Shown here: positions 1 through 8,337 of the stretch, piece by piece
How the letters are laid out: each line of letters starts with the position of its first letter
Position numbering within the stretch: the first letter of the stretch is position 1
Source of the DNA: Candidatus Chloroploca mongolica
Lineage (GTDB): Bacteria > Chloroflexota > Chloroflexia > Chloroflexales > Chloroflexaceae
Reading direction: 5' to 3'
Length of the DNA: 64,000 bases
Assembly (NCBI RefSeq): GCF_004762035.2
Contig: NZ_SIJK02000027.1
Span: 3,764 to 67,763 of the forward strand
Translations under genes and position numbers: made by a program
Notes under the pieces: generated by a model
The model's input: the letters and a program-made list of their open reading frames with translations, nothing else
The model's database searches: none
Told to the model about the DNA's origin: nothing

Positions 1-55
1 GAGGAGGCGTCGCCACGGCACCGCCGACGGAGGAGGCGTCGCCACGGCACCGCCG
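1..55. repeat. 29-bp direct repeat, two copies
   Basis: A GC-rich unit beginning gaggaggcgtcgccacgg occurs at 1-26 and again at 30-55, a period of 29 bp. The second copy ends 12 bases before the likely start codon of the glycosyltransferase gene, so the repeat occupies its upstream region. The left edge cuts the array, so the copy number is unknown. Confidence 0.75.
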
Positions 56-66
56 TGGTTCTACTG

Positions 67-1326
67 ATGCGTATTCTGCTGCCAACAGATGTGTTTCCGC
101 CCGATGGCCGTGGGGGAGCTGCCTGGAGTAGCCACGCCCTGGCGCGTGCGTTGCTAGCCAGGGGTCATCAGGTGACAGCACTGGTGCCTGTGCGTGGTCG
201 GCGAGGTGTGGTTCACGCTGATGCACTTGGGGTGCCTGCCGTGCGCATCGGGTATACTGCCCCTTCGCTTCCTGTTGTTCAGAACTATTTCCGGCACGAG
301 CGCTTCTGGCCCGTGCTGGCTAAAGCTATTGTCGCCGAGGCACGCCGTGGGCCGCTACCACAGGTGTTGCATGCCCAGCATGTGCAGACTGCTCCCGGTG
401 CCGTGCTGGCGGGCAAACAATTGGGGGTTCCAGTCGTGGTCACGGTGCGCGACCACTGGCCCTGGCACTATTTTGCCACTGGTCTCCACGGTGATCAGGT
501 CCCCTATGGTCGCCCCGGCTGGCCTGGGCTGGCCACCGAGCTGCCCGCACGCCTTGGGCCATTGCGTGGGATTCTGGCCCTGGCGGGGCTTCCCTATATG
601 CTGGCGCATCAGCGACGACGGGCACAGTATCTCGCCCGTGCCGATGCCGTTATCGCGGTGAGTACCTATATTGCCGAACGCCTGGCCGGGATAGTACAAC
701 CTGAACGCTTGCATGTCTTGCCCAATATGCTTGATATGGCGGCAAATGAAACGATTGCAGCTGCCCCGCCAGAAACGAGGTGGGAAGGTGGACTGCTGCT
801 CTTTGTGGGTAAGCTCGAAGCCAACAAAGGGGCAGGGTTGCTTCCGGCGATCTTTCGTGAACTGCGCGCACCTGGCATGCCCAACGTACCACCTTTCACG
901 CTCGTTATCGCAGGTGATGGGGCACTGCGTGACCGTCTGACGACTGAACTAGGTACACTGGGCCTCCAGATGCAGATGCTCAACTGGGCCAGCCATGATG
1001 AAGTGTTGCGTCTGATGAAACAGAGTACGCTGTTGCTCTTTCCGTCGACCTGGGGCGAACCGCTCAGTCGGGTCTTGTTGGAAGCCTCGGGGATGGGCAC
1101 GCCGATTCTGGCGATGCCAACTGGTGGTACGCAAGATATCATTCATCACGGCATCACGGGGGCAATCGCCGCGACACCACGTCTCTTTGCCCAGCGTATG
1201 GCCGAACTTTTGCTTGACCCCGTTGCACGGAACAGGCTCGGCGAGGGTGCGCGTGCTTTTGCGCACACCCATTTTGCGTACGAGGCGGTGTTACCGCGCT
1301 ACGAACGACTCTACCAGGCGTTGTAG
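67..1326 (+). CDS. GT4-family glycosyltransferase
   Basis: A 419-residue cytoplasmic or membrane-associated glycosyltransferase of the GT-B fold, expected to move a sugar from a nucleotide donor to a glycan or lipid acceptor. The N-terminus has the hydrophobic strand MRILLPTD followed by a glycine-rich GGAAW loop, as in GT4 enzymes. The C-terminal half has LLLFVGKLEANKG and the WGEPLSRVLLEASGMGTPI segment, which holds the family's paired glutamates and donor-binding loop. I chose the ATG at 67 because the upstream GTG at 55 lies inside the 29-bp repeat. Upstream context is cut by the window edge and the next gene is convergent, so the acceptor cannot be inferred. Confidence 0.88.
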   Translation: MRILLPTDVFPPDGRGGAAWSSHALARALLARGHQVTALVPVRGRRGVVHADALGVPAVRIGYTAPSLPVVQNYFRHERFWPVLAKAIVAEARRGPLPQVLHAQHVQTAPGAVLAGKQLGVPVVVTVRDHWPWHYFATGLHGDQVPYGRPGWPGLATELPARLGPLRGILALAGLPYMLAHQRRRAQYLARADAVIAVSTYIAERLAGIVQPERLHVLPNMLDMAANETIAAAPPETRWEGGLLLFVGKLEANKGAGLLPAIFRELRAPGMPNVPPFTLVIAGDGALRDRLTTELGTLGLQMQMLNWASHDEVLRLMKQSTLLLFPSTWGEPLSRVLLEASGMGTPILAMPTGGTQDIIHHGITGAIAATPRLFAQRMAELLLDPVARNRLGEGARAFAHTHFAYEAVLPRYERLYQAL

Positions 1327-1360
1327 GTATCGTTTTTTCGACGAACGAAGCAGCGGGTTT

Positions 1361-1846
1361 TTAAGCAAGTGATGGTAGGACAAAGGGCAAGAAGACTTGA
1401 AAAATACCGCCGATACGTAAGAGATTTTCAGCCAGAAGCGAACCCTCGATGGCGTTTGACCAGGTCGGCAGGGGGAAGGCAACCATCGCGACAATGATGA
1501 TGGCAGCAGCTAGGATCGCCTGGATGAGGCCGAGAACGCCACCAAGCAAGTGATCAAGCCAGCCAAGAAAGAGCAGGCCAACAAACATGCGGAGAACCGA
1601 GGCAAGTAGACTTGCCAGGCTACTCACGAGGAGCAGAACACCAACAAAGCCGAGCACACCTGCAACGAGCGGATCGGCGATAAATGAGGTGAGCCAATCG
1701 GCAACCTCGGGGCCGTAGCGCCCGGCCATCGCAATGCCAACGACGAGACCGACAAGCGAGAGAACCTGCCTGATCAAGCCCCAATAGATTCCAAGCAGAA
1801 CAAAAACACCACTTCCAAGCAGAATTGCATAATCAAGCGTATTCAT
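1361..1846 (-). CDS. CvpA-family membrane protein
   Basis: A 161-residue integral membrane protein of the CvpA (colicin V production) family. It opens with the family-typical NTLDYAILL stretch and a first helix at about residues 5-25. Further hydrophobic helices lie near 28-45, 60-88 and 105-127, with a short amphipathic segment between the last two. In E. coli CvpA is linked to colicin V export and envelope homeostasis, but the molecular role is unsettled. The gene is convergent with the glycosyltransferase (34 bp apart) and has no obvious operon partner. The C-terminal FLPFVLPSLA resembles the YLPL tails seen elsewhere here, but in a membrane protein this is probably coincidence. Confidence 0.85.
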   Translation of the reverse strand: MNTLDYAILLGSGVFVLLGIYWGLIRQVLSLVGLVVGIAMAGRYGPEVADWLTSFIADPLVAGVLGFVGVLLLVSSLASLLASVLRMFVGLLFLGWLDHLLGGVLGLIQAILAAAIIIVAMVAFPLPTWSNAIEGSLLAENLLRIGGIFQVFLPFVLPSLA

Positions 1847-2822
1847 AGGTGTATCCAGTGATCATCTATGCCTTATATCAATGACGATTGAAGATACCCC
1901 TTTCCTGCGCCACGATCCTGCGCTGCGCTCGGGGTGACAATCCGATATGGGCCACGGTAACATGGTCTTAGATTGTACTAAACGCCAACTGCGCTAGCAT
2001 TTGGCACAAGCTAAGACACAATGCTAGGGAACCAGAGGCTTCAAAGGGTTTCGCAATGGCAACATGCGCTCAAAGGGTTGCACCTGTTCAGGCACGGGCG
2101 TTCCCGTGCGGTTCACCGCTGCGTGGGTACGTGCCAACCCATGCGCCTTGCGGAGAACGGGAGCGCTCCGTCAAACCTGCCAGGTGGACGGCCTCCTGCG
2201 GGTAGCGGAGGATCCCTGCGACCCCTGGGATTCCTGGGTGCCCGCATGCGCGGGCATGACAGCGGGGGGCCGCCGTTTGGGGGCCCCCTTTGATGGAGGT
2301 GACGCCATCCTTGGATGCGTGCGTATCCGTCACGACGACCGGAGGGCCGAAACACCGCCCCATGGCCGTGCATGCACGTCCGTAGGGGCGGTGCTTCGGC
2401 CTTACGAGGGGCATGACGCCAGCGTGGGGCATGACGCCAGCGTGGGGCATGACGCCAGCGTGGAGCATGACGCCAGCGTGGGGCGCCGCAGCACCAGGGC
2501 AGGGGAGGGCGATAGCGGTCGCGGTGCGCCGCGCAGCCTGGACAAACGTCTTGACCCACCGAACGCGCTTGCTGGCGCCGCTGTATCGCATCAGCAAGCG
2601 GTGTCGCAAAAACGCTCTACCTGAGAGGGGCCGTGGGTGCCCGCGTGCGTGGGCATGACAGCGGTGCGCCCCGCCATCTGGTGACACTCGTTGACAGATG
2701 GCGGGATCCTCCACGGAACGGCCTGGACATCCCCGGGTGCCCTAGGTGCCCGCGTGCGTGGGTATGACAGCGGTGGGCCGCCGTTTGGTGGGCGGGTGCA
2801 GAGGCATTGCGGCAAGACCATG
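1847..2822. repeat. Repeat-filled intergenic region
   Basis: About 975 bases with no credible gene. The segment has three diverged copies of a palindromic element with core gggtgcccgcatgcgcggg followed by catgacagcg, near 2236-2264, 2635-2663 and 2744-2772. Each copy is followed by related GC-rich sequence containing gggccgccgttt or a variant. It also has an 18-bp tandem array (2411-2482) and a taggggcggtgcttcgg element near 2383-2400 related to the array at 28745-28872. Reading frames through it on both strands give proline/histidine/arginine-rich repeats and are artefacts. This looks like a sink for REP-type elements. Confidence 0.7.
2411..2482. repeat. 18-bp tandem repeat, four copies
   Basis: Four head-to-tail copies of gcatgacgccagcgtggg at 2411-2428, 2429-2446, 2447-2464 and 2465-2482. 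The third copy differs by one base (final a). The unit shares gcatgac with the dispersed palindromic element around it, suggesting that it arose by slippage of part of that element. Confidence 0.9.
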
Positions 2823-4775
2823 TTAGGGCCGGATGACACGGGAGAGCATGAGGGCAAGGTCGCTGGCACGGCGAGCGCGTAGCCCGAGGCGGTGCCAGGG
2901 CTTGAGCAAGTGCAGATCGGCGATATGGTCGAGGTGCAGTTGAAAGATAGTGCGGAGCAAGCGATGCCCTGGTTGTGCTGCCGGGGGCACGTGTTGCTGA
3001 GCCCAGGCATACAGGCGATCGAGGCTTGCCTGGGCTTCATGCACCGTTTCGTAGAGGGTCGCAGGGGCAGCTTTGCGGGCCGCGAGCACATAGAGTTGGT
3101 GACGGAGACGAAAAAACTGGAGTAACTCGGCCGCCAGTTGCCATTCGGCGGCTTCGGCAGCGAGATCAGGGTCAGACACTGATGCGAGGCTGGCCCAGGC
3201 TTGCTGGCCTTGTTGCAGCTGGCTTGCGATGGCAAGCATTGCTTCAAGGCGTTGCTCGGCGGTGCGCTGCGGCTCGGTGAGCATATCAAGGACATCCATC
3301 GGCGGTGCATTGACGGGATCACGCGATGGGATGAGGTTCAGGCGCATCGCATGGTCGCTTGCGGGGTCGCGGGCAAGCACTGGTTGCCAGGCAGCTTCGA
3401 GAGCGTCATAGGCCTCAACAAGATGGGTCGCCAACGCGGGCGACGTGGTACGCGCTAGGGCGTAGGTTTCACGGAGGGCGAGGGGATCGCTATCGGGGGC
3501 CCAGGCGAGCCGGGCAAAGAGGTAGGCGTTGAGAGGCGTCCAGGCAAAGGGACGATCACCAGTGAGCAGGGCATGCACCGAACTCACCCCGTTGGCACGG
3601 TAGGCTTGCAGGTCAGCGGCAATGATCCTGGTAAGCGGGGGCGGGCTTGCTTTAAAAAGAAGACCATCGAGATAATATTCAAAGACAGCCTGGTGCGCAA
3701 AGAGCGGACGATTGCCAGTCAGGTGTGCGGTGACAATCTGGTTGACCGGGGCATCAATAGCAGCGGCATAGCTACGCAAGCGCGGCGCGGTGAGCAACTG
3801 GATGGCGGGATGGGGCGAGGCAGATGTCGGGGGAGCCTCGGTATCGTGATAAGCCAGATAGCTAACCATGGCCTGGGGTTGGTGCGTACGAACTGCTTCG
3901 GCCACAGCATTCGTCGCGATCAGGGCCTGATCAGAGGGCGTGAGCCGGGCACAGGCCGGACAGTGGCACCACCCCCCGTCACGCAGATCATCAGGCCAGA
4001 GATGGTAGATCTCGGCTTCGGGATACGCGCGGGCGAAAGCCGCGGCGGACTGTTGCACATAGGCAAGCGCCTGGGGGCTAGAGACGCAGAAATTGTAGTC
4101 GGGGGTACGACGGGTGCCATCGTAGCGAAAGAGCTCGGGGGCCTTGCGAAAGAAACGGCGGGGCAAAAGATCGCGCAAGTGATGGCCGCCAATTTCGAGG
4201 CGCAGCGCACGATCATGGATCAACGGCAACAGTTGGCGACGGCAGGCACGCCAGGTCGCAAGGCGGCAGGCTCCAAAAGCCGGTTCGTGGATCGTAGTAT
4301 GGATAAAGAGCGTGTTGAGGCGATTCCGGACAGCCCAGATGATCCATGCTTCGGCCTGAGCCAGGAAGAGATCGTGCCCAATGATCAGGCTCCGGTGGGC
4401 AAAAGCGGGGCGATCAGCAACAGCGAGACCGGGGAGGCAAACGGTAGAGTGAGCGGGAACGTGGGTACCGTCCGGATCAGGCGTCAGCCAGCGACAACCG
4501 AGGGCCTCGAGGAGATCGTAGACCGCGTAGAGCAAGCCGCGAGGACCATCGCCACGCAGGCGAAGGCCGTGGGCATCGGTGGTACGGACAAAAGCATCGC
4601 CCGAGGGGCCATGATCGAGCAAAATACGCGAGCCATGGGGGGCAGATGTGACCGGCAACGCGGGGGCACCAAGCTGCACAAGGAAGGTCTGCAATTCTGT
4701 TGCCGCGAGACGGGCCGTACGATGGTCACTGGTCAATTGAAGTGACCAACTAGCATCGAGGCAGAGATCGAGCAT
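2823..4775 (-). CDS. DUF4838 domain glycoside-hydrolase-like protein
   Basis: A 650-residue protein of the DUF4838 type. The first ~115 residues resemble the alpha/beta N-terminal domain found before GH67 alpha-glucuronidase-like barrels (ATELQTFLVQLG, then RGLLYAVYDLLEALGCRWL, a typical signature of such domains). The middle holds an acidic, aromatic-rich barrel-like part, including EIYHLWPDDLRDGGW and a WCHCPAC cysteine cluster. No signal peptide is visible, so the protein should be cytoplasmic. A polysaccharide-active role is plausible, but the substrate is unknown and I cannot identify catalytic acids with confidence. The start has a good ribosome site (AGGAAG five bases before ATG). The EamA gene lies 38 bp upstream on the same strand. 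Confidence 0.75.
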   Translation of the reverse strand: MLDLCLDASWSLQLTSDHRTARLAATELQTFLVQLGAPALPVTSAPHGSRILLDHGPSGDAFVRTTDAHGLRLRGDGPRGLLYAVYDLLEALGCRWLTPDPDGTHVPAHSTVCLPGLAVADRPAFAHRSLIIGHDLFLAQAEAWIIWAVRNRLNTLFIHTTIHEPAFGACRLATWRACRRQLLPLIHDRALRLEIGGHHLRDLLPRRFFRKAPELFRYDGTRRTPDYNFCVSSPQALAYVQQSAAAFARAYPEAEIYHLWPDDLRDGGWCHCPACARLTPSDQALIATNAVAEAVRTHQPQAMVSYLAYHDTEAPPTSASPHPAIQLLTAPRLRSYAAAIDAPVNQIVTAHLTGNRPLFAHQAVFEYYLDGLLFKASPPPLTRIIAADLQAYRANGVSSVHALLTGDRPFAWTPLNAYLFARLAWAPDSDPLALRETYALARTTSPALATHLVEAYDALEAAWQPVLARDPASDHAMRLNLIPSRDPVNAPPMDVLDMLTEPQRTAEQRLEAMLAIASQLQQGQQAWASLASVSDPDLAAEAAEWQLAAELLQFFRLRHQLYVLAARKAAPATLYETVHEAQASLDRLYAWAQQHVPPAAQPGHRLLRTIFQLHLDHIADLHLLKPWHRLGLRARRASDLALMLSRVIRP

Positions 4776-4813
4776 AATTTCTTCCTAGCGAGCAAGCGAG
4801 CGCCAGCGGCACC

Positions 4814-5719
4814 TCAGCGGCGACTGAGCAGCACACCCGCCACAATCAAGATAGCACCAAAGCCCTGGAGATAGGTTGGGGTTTCGCCGAGGACAGGCCA
4901 AGCGACGAGGGTTGCGACGAGAGGGATGGCGCAGCCATAGATGGCGGTTCGATTACTGCCTGCAACGCGGACACTATTATTCCAGAGCACATAGGCGACC
5001 ACGATACCGAGCACCATTGAATAGGCGAGGCCAGCCCAGACATTGAGACTAACAGTTGACCAATTGGTGCGTAGCATATCAGGAAGGGCGGCCAGGACCA
5101 AACCGGGCAGACCGGCAACCATTGTCCAGGTTGTAATTGCCAGGGGCGACAGGCTTCCACCAAGGGTACGTACCCCGAGGGTATAGATCGTCCAGGCGAT
5201 CGCACAGCCAATCAAGAGCAGATCGCCAACGATGCTCTCGCTACGAAATTGGAGGCCTTGCGCAACAAGGATAAGAGCGACACCACTGATCGCCAGCAAG
5301 ATCCCAATGACCCCGATACGGCGCACGCGCTCGATGCCAAGCAGCGCACCAAAACCAGCGACGAGGGCGGGGGTCGTCGCAATAATCAGCGACGCATTCG
5401 CGGCAGTCGTCAACTTGAGGCCATAGGTGAACGCGACCTGATAGATCGTATTGCCGGCAATACCGACCCAGGTAAGTTTCCAGAGCAGCCCTCTGGGGAG
5501 AGACTGGGGGCCTTCGCGGAAGCGCAGAATGAGCCAGAGCAGGATGGCGGCACCAGAAAAGCGCAGGGCCGCAAAAGGGAGCGGAGGGATCTCTTGCAAG
5601 ACAATTTTCACAACGGTAAAGTTAATGCCCCAGATCAAGACCACCAGCAGCATGGTGAGATCGGTGATGGGGAGACCAAGGCGAGTAACGGGTTGTTCAA
5701 CCCTGGTGGAGACTGCCAT
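4814..5719 (-). CDS. EamA/DMT-family transporter
   Basis: A ten-helix permease of the drug/metabolite transporter superfamily with two EamA repeats of about 140 residues. The first opens with MLLVVLIWGINFTVVK and the second with GDLLLIGCAIAWTIYTLG, the usual position for repeat two. The protein sits in the inner membrane and exports or exchanges small metabolites of unknown identity. I set the start at the ATG at 5719 (301 residues), preceded by AGGA at five bases. An ATG at 5743 adds eight residues but lacks a ribosome site. A promoter (TTGCCT, 16 bp, TATAAT) is visible upstream. The DUF4838 gene may be co-transcribed. Confidence 0.85.
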   Translation of the reverse strand: MAVSTRVEQPVTRLGLPITDLTMLLVVLIWGINFTVVKIVLQEIPPLPFAALRFSGAAILLWLILRFREGPQSLPRGLLWKLTWVGIAGNTIYQVAFTYGLKLTTAANASLIIATTPALVAGFGALLGIERVRRIGVIGILLAISGVALILVAQGLQFRSESIVGDLLLIGCAIAWTIYTLGVRTLGGSLSPLAITTWTMVAGLPGLVLAALPDMLRTNWSTVSLNVWAGLAYSMVLGIVVAYVLWNNSVRVAGSNRTAIYGCAIPLVATLVAWPVLGETPTYLQGFGAILIVAGVLLSRR

Positions 5720-5759
5720 AGAGATCCTGGTATGCGTAGACATTGATCACAAGATTGTT

Positions 5760-5787
5760 ATTATACAACTGATTGCAACGTAGGCAA
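5760..5787 (-). promoter_or_regulatory. Promoter for the EamA transporter gene
   Basis: On the minus strand: TTGCCT, 16-bp spacer, TATAAT, with the -10 about 40 bp upstream of the chosen start. The -35 box lies inside the left arm of the large palindrome at 5770-5830, so hairpin formation and promoter recognition would compete for the same DNA. Confidence 0.5.
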
Positions 5788-5830
5788 CAACAGCCAGCTA
5801 AGCTGGCTGTTGTTGCCTACGTTGCAATCA
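5770..5830. terminator. Perfect 30-bp hairpin with 1-base loop
   Basis: Arms 5770-5799 and 5801-5830 are exact reverse complements around a single a at 5800. It lies just downstream of the 71-residue protein gene, so it is probably that gene's terminator. No U-tract follows on either strand. Confidence 0.7.
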
Positions 5831-5849
5831 ATCTGTGTCTTGGGGTAGT

Positions 5850-6065
5850 CTACAAGGAGCGACGTTGACCGTTATGTGCGCTGCGGTGAGGTGCATAGGC
5901 GAGTTCCTGCTCGTCACGCTCGTCTAATGACATGCGATCGGTAGTAGGTGTCTGGCTCTCGAGGGTTTCATAGGCTTCCCAGAGCTCAAGAACCAGGCTA
6001 TCGGGTAGCTTCCAGCCTCGCCGCAGGTGGCTAAGAATACGCTCGCGCTGACTGGCGGTAAGCAT
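5850..6065 (-). CDS. Small hypothetical protein
   Basis: A 71-residue soluble protein that I do not recognise. The N-terminal half is predicted helical and basic (SQRERILSHLRRGWKLPDSLVLELWEAY has the feel of a short helix-turn-helix or helical bundle). The C-terminal half is polar and likely disordered. The start is well supported: GAGGAGG sits nine bases before the ATG. A 30-bp hairpin follows the stop. A set of 10-bp repeats lies 120-170 bp upstream. The size, ribosome site and own terminator argue for a real single-gene transcript; the function is unknown. Confidence 0.6.
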   Translation of the reverse strand: MLTASQRERILSHLRRGWKLPDSLVLELWEAYETLESQTPTTDRMSLDERDEQELAYAPHRSAHNGQRRSL

Positions 6066-6185
6066 GGCGATGTACCTCCTCGTGTTCGTCGCAGTAACAG
6101 GCGACTGGCACGTTATACTTGCATAGTAAAAGCGACCTTGTTTGACGCAGTGCGCTATTTTGTCTCTACAGGAATAGTGTAGCGC

Positions 6186-6235
6186 CAGGAGTTACAAGGA
6201 GTTATCAGAAGTTACCAGAAATTACCAGGAGTTAC
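6186..6235. repeat. Five 10-bp tandem repeats (helical phase)
   Basis: Five consecutive imperfect 10-mers: caggagttac, aaggagttat, cagaagttac, cagaaattac, caggagttac. The period equals about one turn of B-DNA, so the copies face the same side of the helix. They lie between the 71-residue gene and the hairpin at 6242-6299 and could be an operator array. Confidence 0.75.
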
Positions 6236-6241
6236 ATTTCA

Positions 6242-6299
6242 CACAGCAGGACGTGAGGTTTACCAGCAATTGCTGGCAAACCTCACGTCCTGCGCTGTG
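6242..6299. terminator. Near-perfect long hairpin
   Basis: Core arms 6247-6269 and 6270-6292 pair over 23 bp with one mismatch and no loop. Flanking cacag/ctgtg extends the stem after a two-base bulge. It follows the stop codon (6330) of the decayed secreted-protein fragment on the minus strand, the normal place for a terminator. Confidence 0.6.
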
Positions 6300-6692
6300 A
6301 AAGCTGAGATGGTGTTGATATCAGAGGGTTTACCGGCGGATAACAAAGGGAAGGTAGACGCGGTTGGAGAGTTCGGCGAGATTGGAAGTAGCAACAGGAA
6401 GGAGGGTAAGGGGCGTATTCGTGGCACGCGATCCCATTGCACCGGTGAAGAGCACGCGTGTTGTAAGTTTGAAGGTGAGTTAGCTTGAGGCGTGATTATC
6501 CTGCATGTTTTCGCGGAGGCGGTAGGTTGCACTGGTGCCGCCTGGCCCATACATGATGCCGCGCAGCGTGCGCTCACTAGTCGGCTTCTTGCTCAGCCGA
6601 CTGAAGTCGGCACTCCCTGATTTCATTCTTGCAAACCATTAGCTTCGGGGCTGAACTTGCACCGAGAGACATGTACCGGTATCATGGCCGGC
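6300..6692. other. Mostly non-coding gap before purK
   Basis: Apart from the pseudogene fragment, the segment holds a short REP-like stem near 6579-6615 (agtcggct ... agccgact ... agtcggc). I see no complete gene. The purK promoter is not obvious. Confidence 0.5.
6330..6479 (-). pseudogene. 3' remnant of a secreted-protein gene
   Basis: A short open frame of 49 codons bounded upstream by a stop at 6480-6482, with no start codon of its own in a sensible position. It encodes a Thr/Leu-rich tail ending NRVYLPFVIRR and then stop. This is the same kind of C-terminal tail seen on the secreted hydrolase at 34868-37090 (SVYLPLLAQ). A hairpin follows at 6242-6299. Another frame upstream (about 6480-6570) also reads plausibly (GIMYGPGGTSATYRLRENMQ), which suggests a frameshifted or deleted gene. 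I interpret this as a degraded exported protein; the original function is not recoverable. Confidence 0.45.
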
Positions 6693-7823
6693 ATGATGCG
6701 CATTGGAATTTTTGGGGGCGGGCAACTCGCCCGCATGCTGACACAAGCAGCGATTACGCTGGGGCTCGAGACGGTCATTTTTGAGCGATTCGCAGACAGC
6801 CCGGCCGGGCGCCTTACACGGCGTGAGGTTGTGGGAGCGTGGGATGATCCCGAGGTACTGGCCCACTTTGCCGAGCAGTGCGATCTAGTAACGCTAGAAA
6901 ACGAATTTGTTGACGCGAGGATTCTTGCCACGCTGGAAGACCGGGGCGTCCCGGTTTTTCCCACCGCAGCGACTGTTGCCGTGGTGCAAGACAAGCTGAC
7001 GCAGAAAGAGCGGATCGCGGCAGCGGGGCTGAGTGTGCCTGCTTTTCAGGGAGTCACATGGCCTGACGAGGTGTTGCAAGCTGGCAAAATCCTGGGCTGG
7101 CCAATGGTCTTGAAGGCGCGGCGGAATGGCTATGATGGTTATGGCAACGCAACCCTGCGCAACGCCGAAGATATCGGGCCAGCGTGGGAACGTCTGAGCA
7201 AGGGAGGGAGCGCCTTGCTCGTTGAAGCGTGGGTACCATTTGTGCGGGAACTTGCCGTCATGGTTGTGCGTGGGCGTACGGGTGAAACAAAGGCGTACCC
7301 GGTTGTCGAGACGGTGCAACGTGATCATATCTGCCATGTGGTGCGCGTGCCTGCACCGCTTAGTCTAGCCGAAGCGAATAGAGCGACGGAACTGGCCGTG
7401 AATGCGGTACGTGCAGTTGATGGAATAGGCATTTTTGGTATCGAACTCTTTGCGTTGCCTGATGGTCAGATGCAATACAATGAAATGGCACCACGACCAC
7501 ACAATTCGGGGCATTATACGATCGAGGCATGTGTTTGTTCACAGTTTGAGAATCATGTACGTGCGGTCCTTGGGTGGCCGCTGGGCGATGTGCGTCTCCG
7601 TGAGCCAGCGGCAGTGATGATCAACCTGCTTGGGCAACGTAATGGGACCGTTGAACCTGAAGCACTGGAAGCGGCGCTGGCGATCCCGGGGGCGCATGTA
7701 CACCTGTATGGCAAACGTGAAGCACGGATCGGGCGAAAGATGGGCCACGTCACGGCATATGGAGCAACGATGGCTGAAGCCGAAGCCCGTGCACGACAGG
7801 CCGCAGATCTGGTGGCAATCTAA
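6693..7823 (+). CDS. purK: N5-carboxyaminoimidazole ribonucleotide synthase
   Basis: PurK uses ATP and bicarbonate to carboxylate aminoimidazole ribonucleotide in de novo purine synthesis. The N-terminal nucleotide-binding motif [14 protein letters not shown], the ATP-grasp entry ([16 protein letters not shown]) and the C-terminal [17 protein letters not shown] signature are all clear. Length (376 residues) fits the family. Start candidates are a TTG at 6657 and ATGs at 6684, 6693 and 6696. Homologues begin right before RIGIFGGG, so I use 6693; no start has a strong ribosome site. The stop overlaps the start of purE (TAATG), so the two are translationally coupled and act in consecutive steps. 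Confidence 0.95.
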   Translation: MMRIGIFGGGQLARMLTQAAITLGLETVIFERFADSPAGRLTRREVVGAWDDPEVLAHFAEQCDLVTLENEFVDARILATLEDRGVPVFPTAATVAVVQDKLTQKERIAAAGLSVPAFQGVTWPDEVLQAGKILGWPMVLKARRNGYDGYGNATLRNAEDIGPAWERLSKGGSALLVEAWVPFVRELAVMVVRGRTGETKAYPVVETVQRDHICHVVRVPAPLSLAEANRATELAVNAVRAVDGIGIFGIELFALPDGQMQYNEMAPRPHNSGHYTIEACVCSQFENHVRAVLGWPLGDVRLREPAAVMINLLGQRNGTVEPEALEAALAIPGAHVHLYGKREARIGRKMGHVTAYGATMAEAEARARQAADLVAI

Positions 7824-8311
7824 TGACAAACCTGGTTGGCATTGTAATGGGAAGCGATAGCGACCTGCCAACGATGCAGGCCGCCATTGACATCTGTGCC
7901 GAATTTGGAATAGCCACCGAAGTGCGCATCCTTTCGGCCCACCGAACACCGCGGGACATGATTGAGTATGGCGTGACCGCCCACGAGCGAGGCTTGCGGG
8001 TAATTATTGCGGGTGCAGGCGGGGCAGCTCATCTACCAGGCATGCTTGCAGCCTGCACGGCCCTACCTGTGATTGGTGTACCGGTGCAAACGAAAGCACT
8101 CAGCGGGCTCGACTCGCTGCTCTCGATTGTGCAAATGCCAGCCGGTGTACCGGTAGCGACGGTCGCCATTGGTGGCGGACAGAATGCAGGCTTGCTGGCC
8201 GTACAAATACTTGCAACAAGCGATCCAGTTTTGATGACACGGATGAGTACCTACAAAGAAGCGCTCGCCGCAACTTCCCGTGCAAAGAATGAGCGTCTGG
8301 AGCAAGGGTAG
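7823..8311 (+). CDS. purE: N5-carboxyaminoimidazole ribonucleotide mutase
   Basis: PurE (class I) moves the carboxylate of N5-CAIR to carbon 4 to give CAIR, the step after PurK. The 162-residue protein shows the substrate-binding motif GSDSDLPTM, the catalytic SAHRTP histidine motif and the [11 protein letters not shown] loop. The start ATG overlaps the purK stop codon by one base. Together with purK this indicates the two-step bacterial route rather than the single-step class II enzyme. rmlB follows 26 bp downstream and may share the transcript. Confidence 0.96.
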   Translation: MTNLVGIVMGSDSDLPTMQAAIDICAEFGIATEVRILSAHRTPRDMIEYGVTAHERGLRVIIAGAGGAAHLPGMLAACTALPVIGVPVQTKALSGLDSLLSIVQMPAGVPVATVAIGGGQNAGLLAVQILATSDPVLMTRMSTYKEALAATSRAKNERLEQG

Positions 8312-8337
8312 GGTTCACTCTTTCTAAAGAAGGGCTT

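Noticed and set aside
2021-2720. Short open frames in the 1847-2822 gap
   Set aside because: They translate tandem DNA repeats and have no ribosome site or family match.
3573-4745. A 390-codon plus-strand frame opposite the DUF4838 gene
   Set aside because: Gly/Arg-rich translation without domain signals. The opposite strand has a coherent family match and a ribosome site. It reflects GC bias.
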